Assembly: GCA_964016985.1 (NCBI GenBank)
Contig: OZ024821.1
Location: 131,645,823-131,709,822, forward strand
DNA from: Anodontia alba
Taxonomy: Eukaryota > Mollusca > Bivalvia > Lucinida > Lucinidae
Length of the DNA stretch: 64,000 nt
Reading direction: 5' to 3'
Part shown: positions 53,514 to 64,000 of the stretch, piece by piece
Position numbering within the stretch: position 1 is the stretch's first letter
Layout of the letters: each line of letters starts with the position of its first letter
The notes under the pieces: model-generated
Told to the model about the DNA's origin: nothing
Seen by the model: only the letters and a program-made list of their open reading frames with translations
Database searches by the model: none
Translations under genes and position numbers: made by a program

Positions 53514-54182
53514 TAATAAATTAGTCCGATGCCCAATAAAAACCTGTATTCACTTACAGATTTTCAAGAAGACATTTTGAATAACCTGGCGACAACGTCA
53601 CGTCATACGTAACGTTTTCGCTTGACGTTAAAACGTTTCCGGTAATTGAATATCTCAATTGTTATTCAGTGTATATCCATATACTTGCTCTTCTGGATAT
53701 GAACATACATTGTATTTACGTAGTTCATTTATAGAAACAGATTTAACATCAAGTTTGCTATCTTAACATATTTCCATTATCTATGTATACAAAAGATGAT
53801 TTGCATTTATGCAACAATGGTGTTGAATACCCTGATGGCACCACACTTATTTAAATGGCTTGTATGTTTTAACAAGCCCTGTTTAAATACCAAATGCTCC
53901 TGTAAGTGTACAACGAATGCTCTGATCAGTCTACGCGACTGCGCATACGTCTCAAAGACATATTTTCGCACGGTTATAGTTCACTCATTATTTATGTCGT
54001 TACAAATTCTTCAATGGCCCAAACAGAGCCACAGATCTTTAACGACCCAGCCTATTATTCTAGAGATAGGAGTTAATAAAACTTGTTTTGCATCCTGCAG
54101 ATCTTTAAAAATGCGTCTTTGTACCGTCTGTGAATTCCTTTTTATCATATGAATACTCTTGTAAAACTAATGAAAACTGACA

Positions 54183-54362
54183 TCATAATTTTGTTCCATC
54201 CTCAATATCTGTAGACAGTTTTCCATTTGATGTACGTACAACTGGCATGTTTCCGTTTTCAGTGTTTGTGAAATCTTCATTTCCATCAAACGCCTCGTTA
54301 ACATGAATTGGTCCTTTTTTAGAAATTGCACTTATTTCCATGTCCATGTCCTCGGGTTCTTC
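54183..54362 (-). CDS. SLC5A8: Transporter B, last coding exon
   Basis: 180 nt, 59 residues and TGA. Acidic start EEPEDMDMEIS, central NEAFDGNEDF (family DNPAFNH), end DGTKL. Acceptor ATTTACAG. Confidence 0.85.
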   Translation of the reverse strand, partial: EEPEDMDMEISAISKKGPIHVNEAFDGNEDFTNTENGNMPVVRTSNGKLSTDIEDGTKL

Positions 54363-57300
54363 CTGTAAATTTTAAATATTAAATTATGCAAACACTTCAT
54401 GGTAGCTCCTCAAGATTTGATAAACCAATGACAAGCAATTTTTGAGTTATTAGAAACATGTAAGTATTTTTAAGCAACGAAGCTGAGAAGTAACTGACCA
54501 AAATAGTCCGGTCTAGTTGATATTCGTTGAGGACAGCCTTGATACCTGATGCTCTTGTACTTGTTTCAGTGAAGGCTATATTTTCAAAAATTATAATTCA
54601 TCTTTGGTAAATACACAACAATCATAAACACCAGTATGATGTGTTGCGTTTTTCCAAACGGTTTTCAAAACTAAAATACATAATTTTTCTTTGTCTATCT
54701 TTAAGAACATAACTTGTAGTTTTATTTGTGTAAATTATTATATCATTTTTACTAGCTGCGAGTAAACCAAAAATATTCTTGCAACTTGAATGGAAACAGA
54801 GGATCTTACATGAGTGGTCATTTGATATGAAATTTATGAAACGAGTCTGGGTAATTTCGGTACTTTGCGAGCCTTTAGGTGAGTTTCATAAATTTCATAT
54901 TAGATAACAACAAATGTAAGATTCTGTTTATCACATGGCCCTTCCGATGACAAAAAATGCACAAAAGATAACGATTTTTGCAAATAGCTAAGCGGAACAA
55001 CTCACTACCAAGAACCAAGAATTCGACAGTACTACGCAACAAAATAGTTCGCATGTTATTTGATAAGTACCAAAAATAACTAGAAACAAGATGAATATGC
55101 CATTTATTACTTCATCAAAATATAGAAAATAATGATGATTTTTATTTGAGCTAATAAATATTTCATTTGAATAAATCAATTCAAAACTAAATATTCCATT
55201 GAACAACGTCATTTAGCGAGTCAATACATCACTGAGAACCAGTAGGGAAATACCTACAGTCAGCTGTCGTATTTATAGGTCATTGACCTTGATCAATACA
55301 GTTTATACGGTGGTTGACACAACCAACTAAATGACAGATTTTCAAGGATATAAAACATTTTAACTGTAGCTTGGATTTTAATTTGACATATTTATCCTCC
55401 AATGCTTTTTTGTAAGAGTTGTATTTTTTTCATTGACTGTTTGGTAACATAGATGTTGAAAGTGTCTCCAAATATGTTGCCGGAAAAGATCAAATTTAAA
55501 CTACCATGAACATTTCTGGTAGCCGTATTAGTCACACTGTGATTGTGTTGTATCTTCAATTTCCATCGATCTGAACTTATCGTTGGTCTCAAAATTGAAG
55601 GCAGGGTCTGTTTTAGACATCATCTTGGTTGCTATCAACAAGCGGAGTAATACAAATATTAATGAGGGTAATTAGGCTAAGCAATGGGAAGCCTTGCAGG
55701 TGTTATTACACGTGTGGTCATATGATTTTTATGACATGGGTTATTTCACTGAATAGCTTGACGGTCATGTGATAAATAACTTTACTAACTTGATCATAAT
55801 TACTTCACTTTTCGAATTTTCGATGACTTGACAAAAATGACCAGTGTGTTAAATTCTACTCTTATTACCTATAATTTTCTTAACTCCCTTGCTTTAACTT
55901 TGGTCTTGTCTTTATTGTCAGCCATATCTTAGCCACCATTGACGAGACATAATTGTCCGAAACACGTATGTCTTATGCAAGAACAATATCGCCATATCAT
56001 CAACTTACACCTCTTAGATAAAATGTAAATCTTAGAAATATTTACATGACCGACCATTAATCATCTTGTCTTCTAAACTTACCTTTTATGCTTTATCTGT
56101 GGTTATACCCTTATTGCATTTATTAATTCATACATTCTACCGATTAAGGCTGGCCTCGGTAGCAGTCGGAAGCACGTCCGACTGGTAATCAAGGGTCGCA
56201 GGCTCGATCACGCAGGGTCCGGCAACATTCTTTCGTGGAGATTAATCATGAAAATTTCTACGGTCATTCTTTCCCTTCCGCTGATTCAAGAAGGGCAATC
56301 GTCAGATTATGGCTAAATAATGTACACAAATCCTGGTTAACCGCTTAGAGGATTTAGCCTGCCCAGGAAAAGTGTGGTTAGGTAAACTGACCCGCTCGAC
56401 ATGATCGTATTAGTGTTGACTTGGCCGTTAAACTCGAACCCAACCCAACTATCTGTTTTGTGTTAATTTTTGTGCCTTTCAGTTTGCTTCATTGCACGAC
56501 AAAATCCTTCTGGAAAAGGTATACTCTATGAGGAAAGAACTTGTCCCACCCCTCAAGGAGCAAATTCTTTCCTTATAGGATAGACCCCTTTTCAGAAGAG
56601 TACTACGATAATGTCTGGAATTTAGCTCACTTGAAAGTGTACCAATTCCCTTTAACACAGCACTCGCACACCCAGACATTTTTAAGTTTGTAATATCATT
56701 TGGCACCAATTATTGCCAATTTATTTCCACTTACCCTTTTGATAAATCTGTGTATTCTCTGGCATGATAAAGGCAGGTAGCAACAGACACGATCACAGCC
56801 TGCATGAATATATCTCGGATCAGTATTATCAGGGTCCTGGAACTCTGCAATGTATTATTATGAAAAAGTAAAAGTGAAGATACTAAGCAAACATCACAGA
56901 CATGAAGCACAGCCTTCCCGAGACACCAAAGAAGGTCGGATAAGAACAAATACTGACAAATCAAACGCATCATATGAAACCTCAGACGCTCACAAAAAGG
57001 AGAACTGCAACAGAGAACCACCTTGGAAATGTCAGTAGGAAAACTATTGCGGGGCTTAAACCAGTTTTACTCTCACCCTTAAATTTGATGCGGCTCCAAT
57101 TACAAATGTATGTTCTGTCCGCTTGGGGTCCTCCAAACTAATGTGTGTATCATCAAAGAGAAACAACAAACAATTAAAAACACTGTGACAAACAAAGGGC
57201 TCAATGGCGATCTGAGGCCATAACACAAAAAGACACACACAAAACAAAACAAAAACAAAAACAAATAAAAAAAAACAAAACAAAACATACACAACAGTGC

Positions 57301-60300
57301 CAAGATGCCCCTGTATGGCTCACCTAAGGAACCAAAACAAGTTTTGACTCCATTGGCATTTCGCTTCAGGAGAAAAAGTTTAAAATCGATTTTCAAGACA
57401 GTGGCCGTGACAGCCATCTAGGATTTCCAATCGGAGCAATCTTACCTAGACAGATTTTTTTTCTATTTTAGCTCTAGCTGCCATCTTGTTTATTGAAGCC
57501 GAACTATTTTAGCTCTTTGGTAGAGAGACACCTATGCAACATCCCTGTGACGGTTGAACGAAACTGGCCCAGGGGTGTAGGAGTTGTCATTTAAAGCAAG
57601 CCGCACGACGCACGACGGACGATGGGCATTGAATGATAAAAAAACCCTTATCATAAGCACTTCGTGCACAGATGAGCTTACAATAAAACACTGTGATGGT
57701 ACAAAGCTAAGTTGGATCTGAAGCCAGAATACAAGAAAACTAAGATGAGCTCCACCACTGACATTTATAGGCAGGCGCCATTCATCGGAAACCGATTCAG
57801 GAGGAAGCCGTCATTCAGTCTGAGGACCGACGCACCGTCGTGCAATTAAAGAGAGGGATGCTATGTAAAATAAAAGTCAAAAAGGATTGCCTTTGGCAAC
57901 AAAGAACATACAAAATCACGAAAATCGGAGACTCAGTTTGATTGAGTCTCTTCATATGCAACATTGTAGTTTGCGAGACTGCATACACCCTCCCACCCCA
58001 ACCTCCTTCACACATCCCATCCCCCCCCCCTCACACACACACACAAGCACCGGCTTAAGAGGTATTCGATTTTCAAAATAACCAGAAGGTGCTCAATGAT
58101 CCGAAAGCAAATGAAATATAACCTGCACTATGATGATGTACGGGGAGACTTTAATTTAAGTTGATTGTATTGGCACTAACAAACACACTGAACTACATGT
58201 AATCATGTGAAACATGAGAAATTCATTGCAATACACAAGTACTTAAGTGCATCTTAAGTATATACAGAGGTGAAACAGGGAATTACTTAAGAAACAACAA
58301 CAAACCCATGATCATCACAGGCACCAGCACTAGCAACATTAGCAACAATAACATAAATCAGTTTTGTTAGTCTTTAAACACTTTCACCCCTAATTTTCTA
58401 AAGTGGCCTCTTACTACTTTGAATTTGAACATGTCCACTGTCGCAAATAGGGCTGCCAGTCAAGAAATACAAAACAAAACAAAACAAAAAAAAAAAACAA
58501 CAAAAAAACAACAAAAAAACAACAAAAAAACAGAATGGCCCGTAAGGAGCCATGTCTTCAGTATCTACGCTGTTTGCGAAGGTATCTGTTTTGGTCTGCA
58601 GGCTGCAAGGGTTAAAACCCAAATTAAATAGAATAACACAAATGTAAGTCATCATAATATCAATGCACGCATGTCACTGATACCAAGTAATTGTTATATG
58701 CAATATAATATTATATTGTATTTTATCGCATAGTCATCTATTTGTTTTGGATGATAACCTGCTTTTTGTAATGCAATAATATGTTTCCCACACATTGTTT
58801 ATATTAATGCGGTCTACAGTTAAACCGGCTGATAACCGGCTGATAATGTATTTTACCGAAAACAGTTCTCAGCCCATCAGGGCTGATAAGTGGAAGCAAT
58901 GTAATTTAAACGGATGGAGGTTACAAACCCACTCGCGACGGTATGATGAAGTGCCTACAACTACGTAACGTGACGTTACCCGCTTTTGCATCGAAAGCAT
59001 TATCAATTTTATCATCAAATTTAGTTATTTTAGACTTCAAACATAGTATAAAGCGGTTTTGAATATGTTAAAAAATAGCTCCGCTGAGCAGGGCATACAT
59101 GCCCGTAAGGGATTTTAGAAGTAGATGATACAATACATTGAATATAGGTTTGATTGTAACAAGAATATTTGCATCATCTTAGCAAAAAAGAGGACCGTAA
59201 GGGTCCTGTATAGCGTCCTGAGAATCAAAGCCAAATAAGGCCTGTTGCATCTGACAACTTATATCGGCTAACATGGTTTTGTGCTTGTTAGTCAGTAAAG
59301 GATAACAAAACTCCAGGAAGAATATCAGTAGCTTCAGTGCTTCTTGCTCAAGAATTATATTTTCTCTTTCCATGACTTCATACAACGGTCAAGGGTAATC
59401 CTTGTGAAAGAGACATGCAGCGAACAAAAACTCACCATATGAAATATACAAAGGAGAATAATTACGACAAAAACTGGACGAAAGATCATCGTCTACTGTA
59501 TTTGTACAAAGTTTCATGAAGAAATCTTATACGGTTTTAAAGTTATAGAGTGGACACGGGGACACAACCTTGCTATATGAAATAAACAAAGGGGCATATC
59601 TATGTCAGAACTGAAAGTAGGGTTACGGTTGTATGTTATATGCACATCGACGATCATGCCTTATATTTGTAGAAAGTTTTAACATGAAGAAACCTGTAAC
59701 GATTATAAAGTTAAACAGACACTGGGACACAACCTCACTATACGAAATAAACAAAGGGGTATAATTACGTCAGAACTGAAAGCATGGTTACGGTTCTTTT
59801 TCTCTGCATCTGATCATGCCTTATATCTTTACAAAGTTTCATAAAGAAATCTTGAACGGTTTTAAAGTTATACAGCGGCCATAAAAATAATATGAAATAA
59901 ACAGAGGGGCATTATTACGTAAAACTGAAAGTAGAGTTATGGTTATTTTTCTCTGCACATTATCTGATCATGGTTTATATTTTTACGAAGTTTCATGACA
60001 AGATCTTAAACGAGTTTAAAAGTTACAGAGCGGACACGTAATATTGCCTGAAATAACCAACGGGGATAATTACGTCAAAGCTTAAAGTAGAGTTACAGTT
60101 TTTTTTTCTCTGCGCATTGTCTGATCATGCCTTATAGTTGTAAAAAGTTTCATGAAGAAATCTTAAACGGTTTTAAAGTTATAGAGCGGGCACGAAATAT
60201 TGCCATATGAATTTTGACCTTGAAGTGTGACCTTGACCTTCATTGGACCGGACTGATTTATAAGTTCTGCACATCGCCTTAGTATGGCGAACATTTGAGC

Positions 60301-60929
60301 AAAACTTCAAATGATCCTTCAATAGATGAAGAGCGGACACAAAACAGTTAACAGACAGACGGACGGACAAGATGACACATGATATGAACCATACTTAAAC
60401 AGGCGTGTAAAACTTGAGTATGACATAACGTTTTGGTAAAACCCGATGTGTCAACTCCAGATCCAAAATCCGGATGACGGCTTCAGCCTGCCGACAGAAG
60501 ATGATGATGGGTTTATACACTGGGGGATCACACAGAAAACATTATGTGATAAGCTATAATTATCATATTGCTTTGTTTAATTACGTTGTGTTATATTGTA
60601 GTATTGCATAACTGTGTTGTATTTAGTAGGACTACGTCTTGGTGTTTGGAAAGGGCTACGGCTTGTGATTATTATACTCCCTGGGCTTTTCTCTTTCCTA
60701 TTTTTAGAACATTATTAATGTTCCTTGGTCATTTCTGACTATGAGCAACTTTATCAGGTAAAAACCATGGTCTGCAGCCGGATCTGACCACAGAGGTCTC
60801 GACCCAGTCCTGCCTCTAGATCATTTCAGGAAGAGAGAATGATTTCTAGCGTTACAGATAAATAAATGAGGTTTTTGTTAGGGATAGAACTTCATATTTT
60901 ACCCAGTCTATTCTACCTAAGAGTGAGAT

Positions 60930-60982
<53 letters not shown>

Positions 60983-62052
60983 AAAAACACGTGTGATCAG
61001 TCAGTGCGTTAGTTATACAAGACATACGTAACTCTGTTGCTAAACAGATTTCATTGCGGCGAAACGAATGACGTCAACTCTAAGATGGCGGACGTCAACT
61101 TCATTGTGTATTAAAGGAAATGCTGCATATAGAATCAATGACAAAGATCGACAACATTGCAAATTGAATGGTATGCAAGTGAGAAATCTATCATGCGTGT
61201 TTGGTGCGTATAGAAAAATCCATCCTCCATGATCTCTGTTTGGCAACACTTTGCAAAACCTCGGGAAGCCAGACAGTGACACTTTGGGCGGAGTTTTCCA
61301 TACCCACCGAATACCCGTAAAATATTCTTGTTCTATACTTATTCCTGGCGGTCTGTTGAAACAAGTAAAGCTGGTTGTAACGAAGAAAACAAATTCACAA
61401 TCTCAGTGAAAACGGACACCTTACTGGGTGAAGATGAGAATTGGCTGCTGTGCATTTCTTGGTTTGCATCGCGTGTGATGCCTGTCGTGATTTGTTTGCT
61501 CTTCCTCTTGGTGTCATTGGTAGACTTTGTTCTGTAACTGTGCACCTAGACAGCTTCTACACTGCAGTGGAACTTCAGTGACTGAAACATCATGGAAATG
61601 TGTTCTAGACATAGGTAGTTCGAGCCACTGAGGGTTAATCGAAGCGCCAGGTCAGAAAGCAACGGGGACAACAGGAGTGTCTTTTCAATCTTCTATAAAA
61701 TAATAGTATGTTGTGTGTATTCATTAGTATCGCCTCAATAAGGCGATTCTAACAAGTACAAACAACATATATTTTCATGATAGAATAAGAAAATTTCCTC
61801 TAAAATATCCATAAATATTTTTGAGCTATCGGAAGAATTTTCTAGGGACTCAAAAATGAGTCGGTGCTCGAGTCATTGAAGTTTTACTGTTTAACTGTGA
61901 TTTATATGGAGTTTCCTTGTACGTATATTTTATCCTGGAGTTCTGACTTACCTGTAACAAAGGAAGTGATTAAAGTGACTACTGAGGCAGTAATGAGTGA
62001 GACGATGACAGCAAATAAAGCATACCAGAGATATGAGAGATGATATATCCAC
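54183..62052 (-). CDS. SLC5A8: Sodium-coupled monocarboxylate transporter, copy B: 3' part, three exons (gene continues beyond window)
   Basis: Exons 62052-61952, 56844-56735 and 54362-54183 join in one frame (phases 1 and 0) and encode the last membrane segment, the Cys-rich juxtamembrane stretch and a 59-residue tail ending GTKL. They correspond one to one with exons 13-15 of copy A, lie on the same strand and sit upstream of it, so this is a head-to-tail tandem duplicate. The remaining exons should lie to the right of 64000. The final TKL fits a class I PDZ ligand; vertebrate SMCT1 ends similarly in TRL. Confidence 0.87.
54363..56147. other. Intron of transporter B, mostly unique AT-rich sequence
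   Basis: Unusually free of the hairpin families that fill the rest of the window. No exon-like frame with good splice signals was found. Confidence 0.55.
56148..56447 (+). mobile_element. tRNA-derived SINE, copy 2
   Basis: Same body as 17848-18157 (AACATTCTTTCGTGGAGAT, TGGTTAACCGCTTAGAGG) with a more worn head (GGCTGGCCTCGG, box B region GGCTCGATCACG). Lies upstream (in gene sense, intron side 3') of the 56735-56844 exon. Confidence 0.78.
56480..56665. repeat. Family T inverted repeat
   Basis: CCTTCTGGAAAAGGTATACT, GGAGCAAATTCTTTCC and GATAGACCCCTTTTCAGAAG. Between the last two exons of transporter B. Confidence 0.66.
56735..56844 (-). CDS. SLC5A8: Transporter B, exon equivalent to A exon 14
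   Basis: 110 nt, FQDPDNTDPRYIHAGCDRV then CCYLPLSCQ; 26 of 36 residues equal copy A. Acceptor TTGCAG; the donor GTAAGT is strong, unlike the GTATAA of copy A. Confidence 0.88.
57305..57685 (+). repeat. Shorter copy of the GTTTCGAGT..GATGGCGGCC repeat
   Basis: Contains CGATTTTCAAGACAGTGGCC, AGGATTTCCAATCGGAGC and the end GCACGACGGACGATGGGCAT then AGCACTTCGTGCACAG. About two units only. Confidence 0.68.
57866..58155. repeat. Dispersed repeat G, diverged copy
   Basis: AAAGTCAAAAAGGATTGCCT, GAGTCTCTTCATATGCAAC, a C-rich/(CA)n insertion, CACCGGCTTAAGAGG and TGATGTACGGGGAGAC. Confidence 0.7.
58468..58531. repeat. A-rich (AACAAAAAA)n tract
   Basis: Several AACAAAAAAAC units; similar A-rich tracts at 26845-26910 and 57235-57290. 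Confidence 0.75.
59420..60390 (+). repeat. Diverged tandem array, roughly 145-bp unit, about five units
   Basis: Each unit has GGTTTTAAAGTTATAGAG(C/T)GG, ATATGAAATAAACA, ATTACGTCA, CTGAAAGTAGAGTTACGG and GATCATGCCTTATA. The last unit switches to TTTGACCTTGAAGTGTGACC and ends in an ACAGACAGACGGACGGACAA tail. Confidence 0.72.
60630..60705 (+). mobile_element. Short 3'-end remnant of the reverse-transcriptase tail
   Basis: Divergent match to the last 75 bases of the tail (GGCTACGGCTTGTGATTAT then CCCTGGGCTTTTCTC). More diverged reverse-strand versions seem present near 44710 and 51695. Confidence 0.5.
60932..60978. repeat. (GA)n microsatellite
   Basis: About 23 GA units followed by an A run. 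Confidence 0.92.
61565..61889. mobile_element. Family F pogo-like element, copy 6
   Basis: Ends CAGTGGAACTTCAGTGACTG and GAGTCATTGAAGTTTTACTG, internal hairpin around 61708-61775 with GTATCGCCTCAATAAGGCG. TA flanks not evident. Lies about 60 bp from the exon at 61952. Confidence 0.68.
61952..62052 (-). CDS. SLC5A8: Transporter B, exon equivalent to A exon 13
   Basis: 101 nt, WIYHLSYLWYALFAVIVSL, acceptor ATTCCAG, donor GTAAGT, ends phase 1. Length equals the copy A exon. Immediately upstream lies a decayed duplicate of itself. Confidence 0.88.
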
Positions 62053-62065
62053 CTGGAATTATAAA

Positions 62066-62143
62066 TGAAGTGATTTAAGTGACAATAGAGGCGGTAATGG
62101 GTGACACGATCACAGCAAATAATACATGAAAGATGATATATCC
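62066..62143 (-). pseudogene. Decayed duplicate of the copy B 101-nt exon
   Basis: Reading leftward from 62143, the strand spells GTGGATATATCATCT and then follows the functional exon closely, but it lacks about 11 bases in two pieces in the LWYAL region, breaking the frame. Its far end runs directly into the acceptor of the functional exon, so the two copies are in direct tandem. No good pyrimidine tract precedes it. Confidence 0.75.
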
Positions 62144-63119
62144 ACCTTTAATTACAATCAAAACAAGTAAAACGATTTTAAAATAATCCTTTAATCCCTG
62201 AGTTTCTTAAATGGACTCTTCTATCTCTGAATATGGACACATCTATTGTTACAAATAGGGGTTTCAGTCACAAATTGATAACAGGATTGGAAACACAGTA
62301 GATCCCGATGAAACAAAAGCATATGTACTGGTCAGCAGGAATGAAAGAGTTAATTTATATAAACAATAAAATTTTTAATTAATTCATATAAGTATAAAAC
62401 ATAATTGACATAGTTATTGATTTAACAAACAGTTGTCGCTGAAAGAATCATAAATCATTATAAATAGACAAATCAGTTTTGCTGTACCTTTTAATAAAAT
62501 TGGTAGGTTAAATTACTTCAGACTGTTGTTGTGGGAATCTTGCTTTGCATGTTGGTCAATTCAGAAAAAAAAACTTGCTTATAAGGAATACTCAAATTTC
62601 TCAGAAACTTTCTTACAAAATCACGATAACAGCTAGAACCATTTGTGTTGTTACATATAACAAAATATTCTAACAATTCAGCGAAAGTAAGATCATAAAT
62701 GGATGCTGATGTATCATTCTCATGGTTCTGTTATCGAAACTGCCCTGCTCAAACCTCTTATCACTGCACGTGCATGTGTTGAACAAAGATACTCGTATAT
62801 AATCGTTCACACTCTGTGGATTATGAGGGACTATCAAAACAAAACATACCATGAATAAATCAATAATCAATAATCAATAAAATTAAAAACGACAACCCTT
62901 CGTCAGTGTGCCAGGTATGTCCTCATATGTGATGTATGGACGATGAGTCGTGCATTGCTAAAATACATAGCTAAAATTAGAACAAAAGTGGTGCCACTCA
63001 CTAATGAATTTATTGCCCCTATCTAGGCGTTATGCAAGGCACATAAAGTGTTTATTATGAGATACCAGCACATGCTGGTAAAGAGGCCTTCTTAAGGGCA
63101 ATAAATATAAAGTTTGGAA
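62144..63119. other. Probable intron of transporter B, nothing recognised
   Basis: No exon matching the glycosylated-loop exon (copy A 18660-18886) was found here, so that exon should lie beyond 64000. Confidence 0.5.
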
Positions 63120-63350
63120 ATAAACGTCAAAAAGATTGCCTTTGGAAACAAAGAACACACTACAGATAAGAAAATGGGAGTCTCGGTTTCATTGAGACTC
63201 TTCATAAGCAATAATGAAGTTTGCAACACTGCTTACGCCCTCAAGCATATACATAAGTAGAACTCCATTTTCAAAGAATCCATAATGGGCCCAATGATCC
63301 CAATGAAATGAAATATAATCTGCACTATGATAAAGTACGGGGAGACGTTC
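63120..63350. repeat. Dispersed repeat G, copy closest to 25678-25905
   Basis: AACGTCAAAAAGATTGCCTT, AAAATGGGAGTCTCGG, GAGACTCTTCATAAGCA and TGCACTATGATAAAGTACGG. Confidence 0.78.
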
Positions 63351-64000
63351 TACCACCGCCACACGGCACTAATACCAGCTGCAGTGTAGTAAAATAAACG
63401 ACGAAAACACTGATTTATTTGGAAGGTAGATTGGAATTATTTTTTTATCTTGTTTCTTTACTTGTTACCTTACTGAAATGCTTATTTGTTTATTTGGTTT
63501 TGTTTATTTGTTTTATTCATTCATTCATTCATTGTGACTGAAATACTATTTCATTACGGCATAACACTTTATCTAAAATAAAGACTGTTTCTTGTAACAG
63601 ATGATTTGCCTCTTTGTTCTTTTTATTATGAAATATTGTTGCTATTATACATTTTCTCAAAATGTTTATTGAAAATTTACCATTTCAGGGTGCAATAATG
63701 AAGAGTAATAATGCAAGTGCATAGTAAAGACTCATTTTGTACATTCTAAAGTCTGATCAGTTTTCTGATCAAAGGTACAGGTTGATCTGAATCTCAGCTC
63801 AGCCCTCATGCGATTTTCACATGATTTATAAAACAGATAAATAAGTCAATACAGTACTAAAGTCCCCTATTGGGCCGCTGTCTGTCCATCATTTATTTTA
63901 AGTGCATTTAGTAGGTTTTGTTGTGCCCAGTCACTTATCAGTGATTAGACAAATGACCAAGACACGTCTTGTTCTTATGCGTTTAAAGATCATCTGGGCA
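63351..64000. other. Right edge, no gene seen
   Basis: AT-rich with a worn GATCAG motif near 63752 and the ATTC tract; no coding exon recognised. Confidence 0.5.
63516..63533. repeat. (ATTC)n short tract
   Basis: Four to five ATTC units. Confidence 0.75.

Noticed and set aside
57056..57417. Phe-rich hydrophobic ORFs
   Set aside because: They are reverse translations of an A-rich tract and the GATGGCGGCC repeat.
61328..61540. A 69-aa ORF with a hydrophobic C-terminus
   Set aside because: No recognisable motif, no splice context and antisense to transporter B intron; cannot be supported.

Overview
This is a window of animal nuclear DNA, most likely from a bivalve mollusc. The evidence is intron-rich genes with GT..AG junctions, very dense short inverted-repeat elements, tRNA-headed SINEs, and a decayed reverse-transcriptase family of a type I associate with bivalve genomes. 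The species assignment is inference. Nothing bacterial, and no CRISPR array, rRNA or intact stand-alone tRNA gene, was recognised. All repeat counts were made by eye.

Genes. (1) Two intronless, complete short-chain dehydrogenases of the DHRS1 type lie tail to tail at 4225-5208 (+) and 8079-9047 (-). (2) A sodium-coupled monocarboxylate transporter (SLC5A8/SLC5A12-like) occupies the minus strand from 40575 down to 10271. I assembled 15 coding exons by hand; every junction has GT..AG ends, the phases agree, and the join gives one open frame of 664 codons plus stop. (3) The last three coding exons of a second, tandem copy of that transporter lie at 62052-54183 (-). Two of them match their counterparts exactly in length (101 and 110 nt) and phase. 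Its 5' exons should lie beyond the right edge. A decayed extra copy of its third-last exon sits at 62066-62143.

Layout. 1-4224: upstream DNA made of a short CAGTGCA-type array, two copies of a GGGCCCAGTTG-ended element and a long GTTTCGAGT..GATGGCGGCC repeat. 4225-9047: the DHRS1 pair with hairpin repeats between. 9048-10270: short spacer. 10271-40575: transporter copy A, about 30 kb, whose introns carry a decayed reverse transcriptase (13.0-15.9 kb), SINEs, TA-flanked pogo-like elements, 107-bp palindromes and simple repeats. 40576-54182: spacer between the two transporter copies, with three CGAAAACA-ended elements, a 545-bp long-TIR element and retroelement fragments. 54183-62052: 3' part of transporter copy B. 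62053-64000: probably its next intron.

How the genes may work together. Monocarboxylate transporters of this family import lactate, pyruvate and short-chain fatty acids with sodium; DHRS1 proteins are NADPH-dependent carbonyl reductases at the ER. The sequence gives no direct sign that they share a pathway. The strongest signal is local duplication (two DHRS1 copies, two transporter copies) inside DNA largely built from a few recurrent hairpin families, several nested in one another so that their order of arrival can be read.
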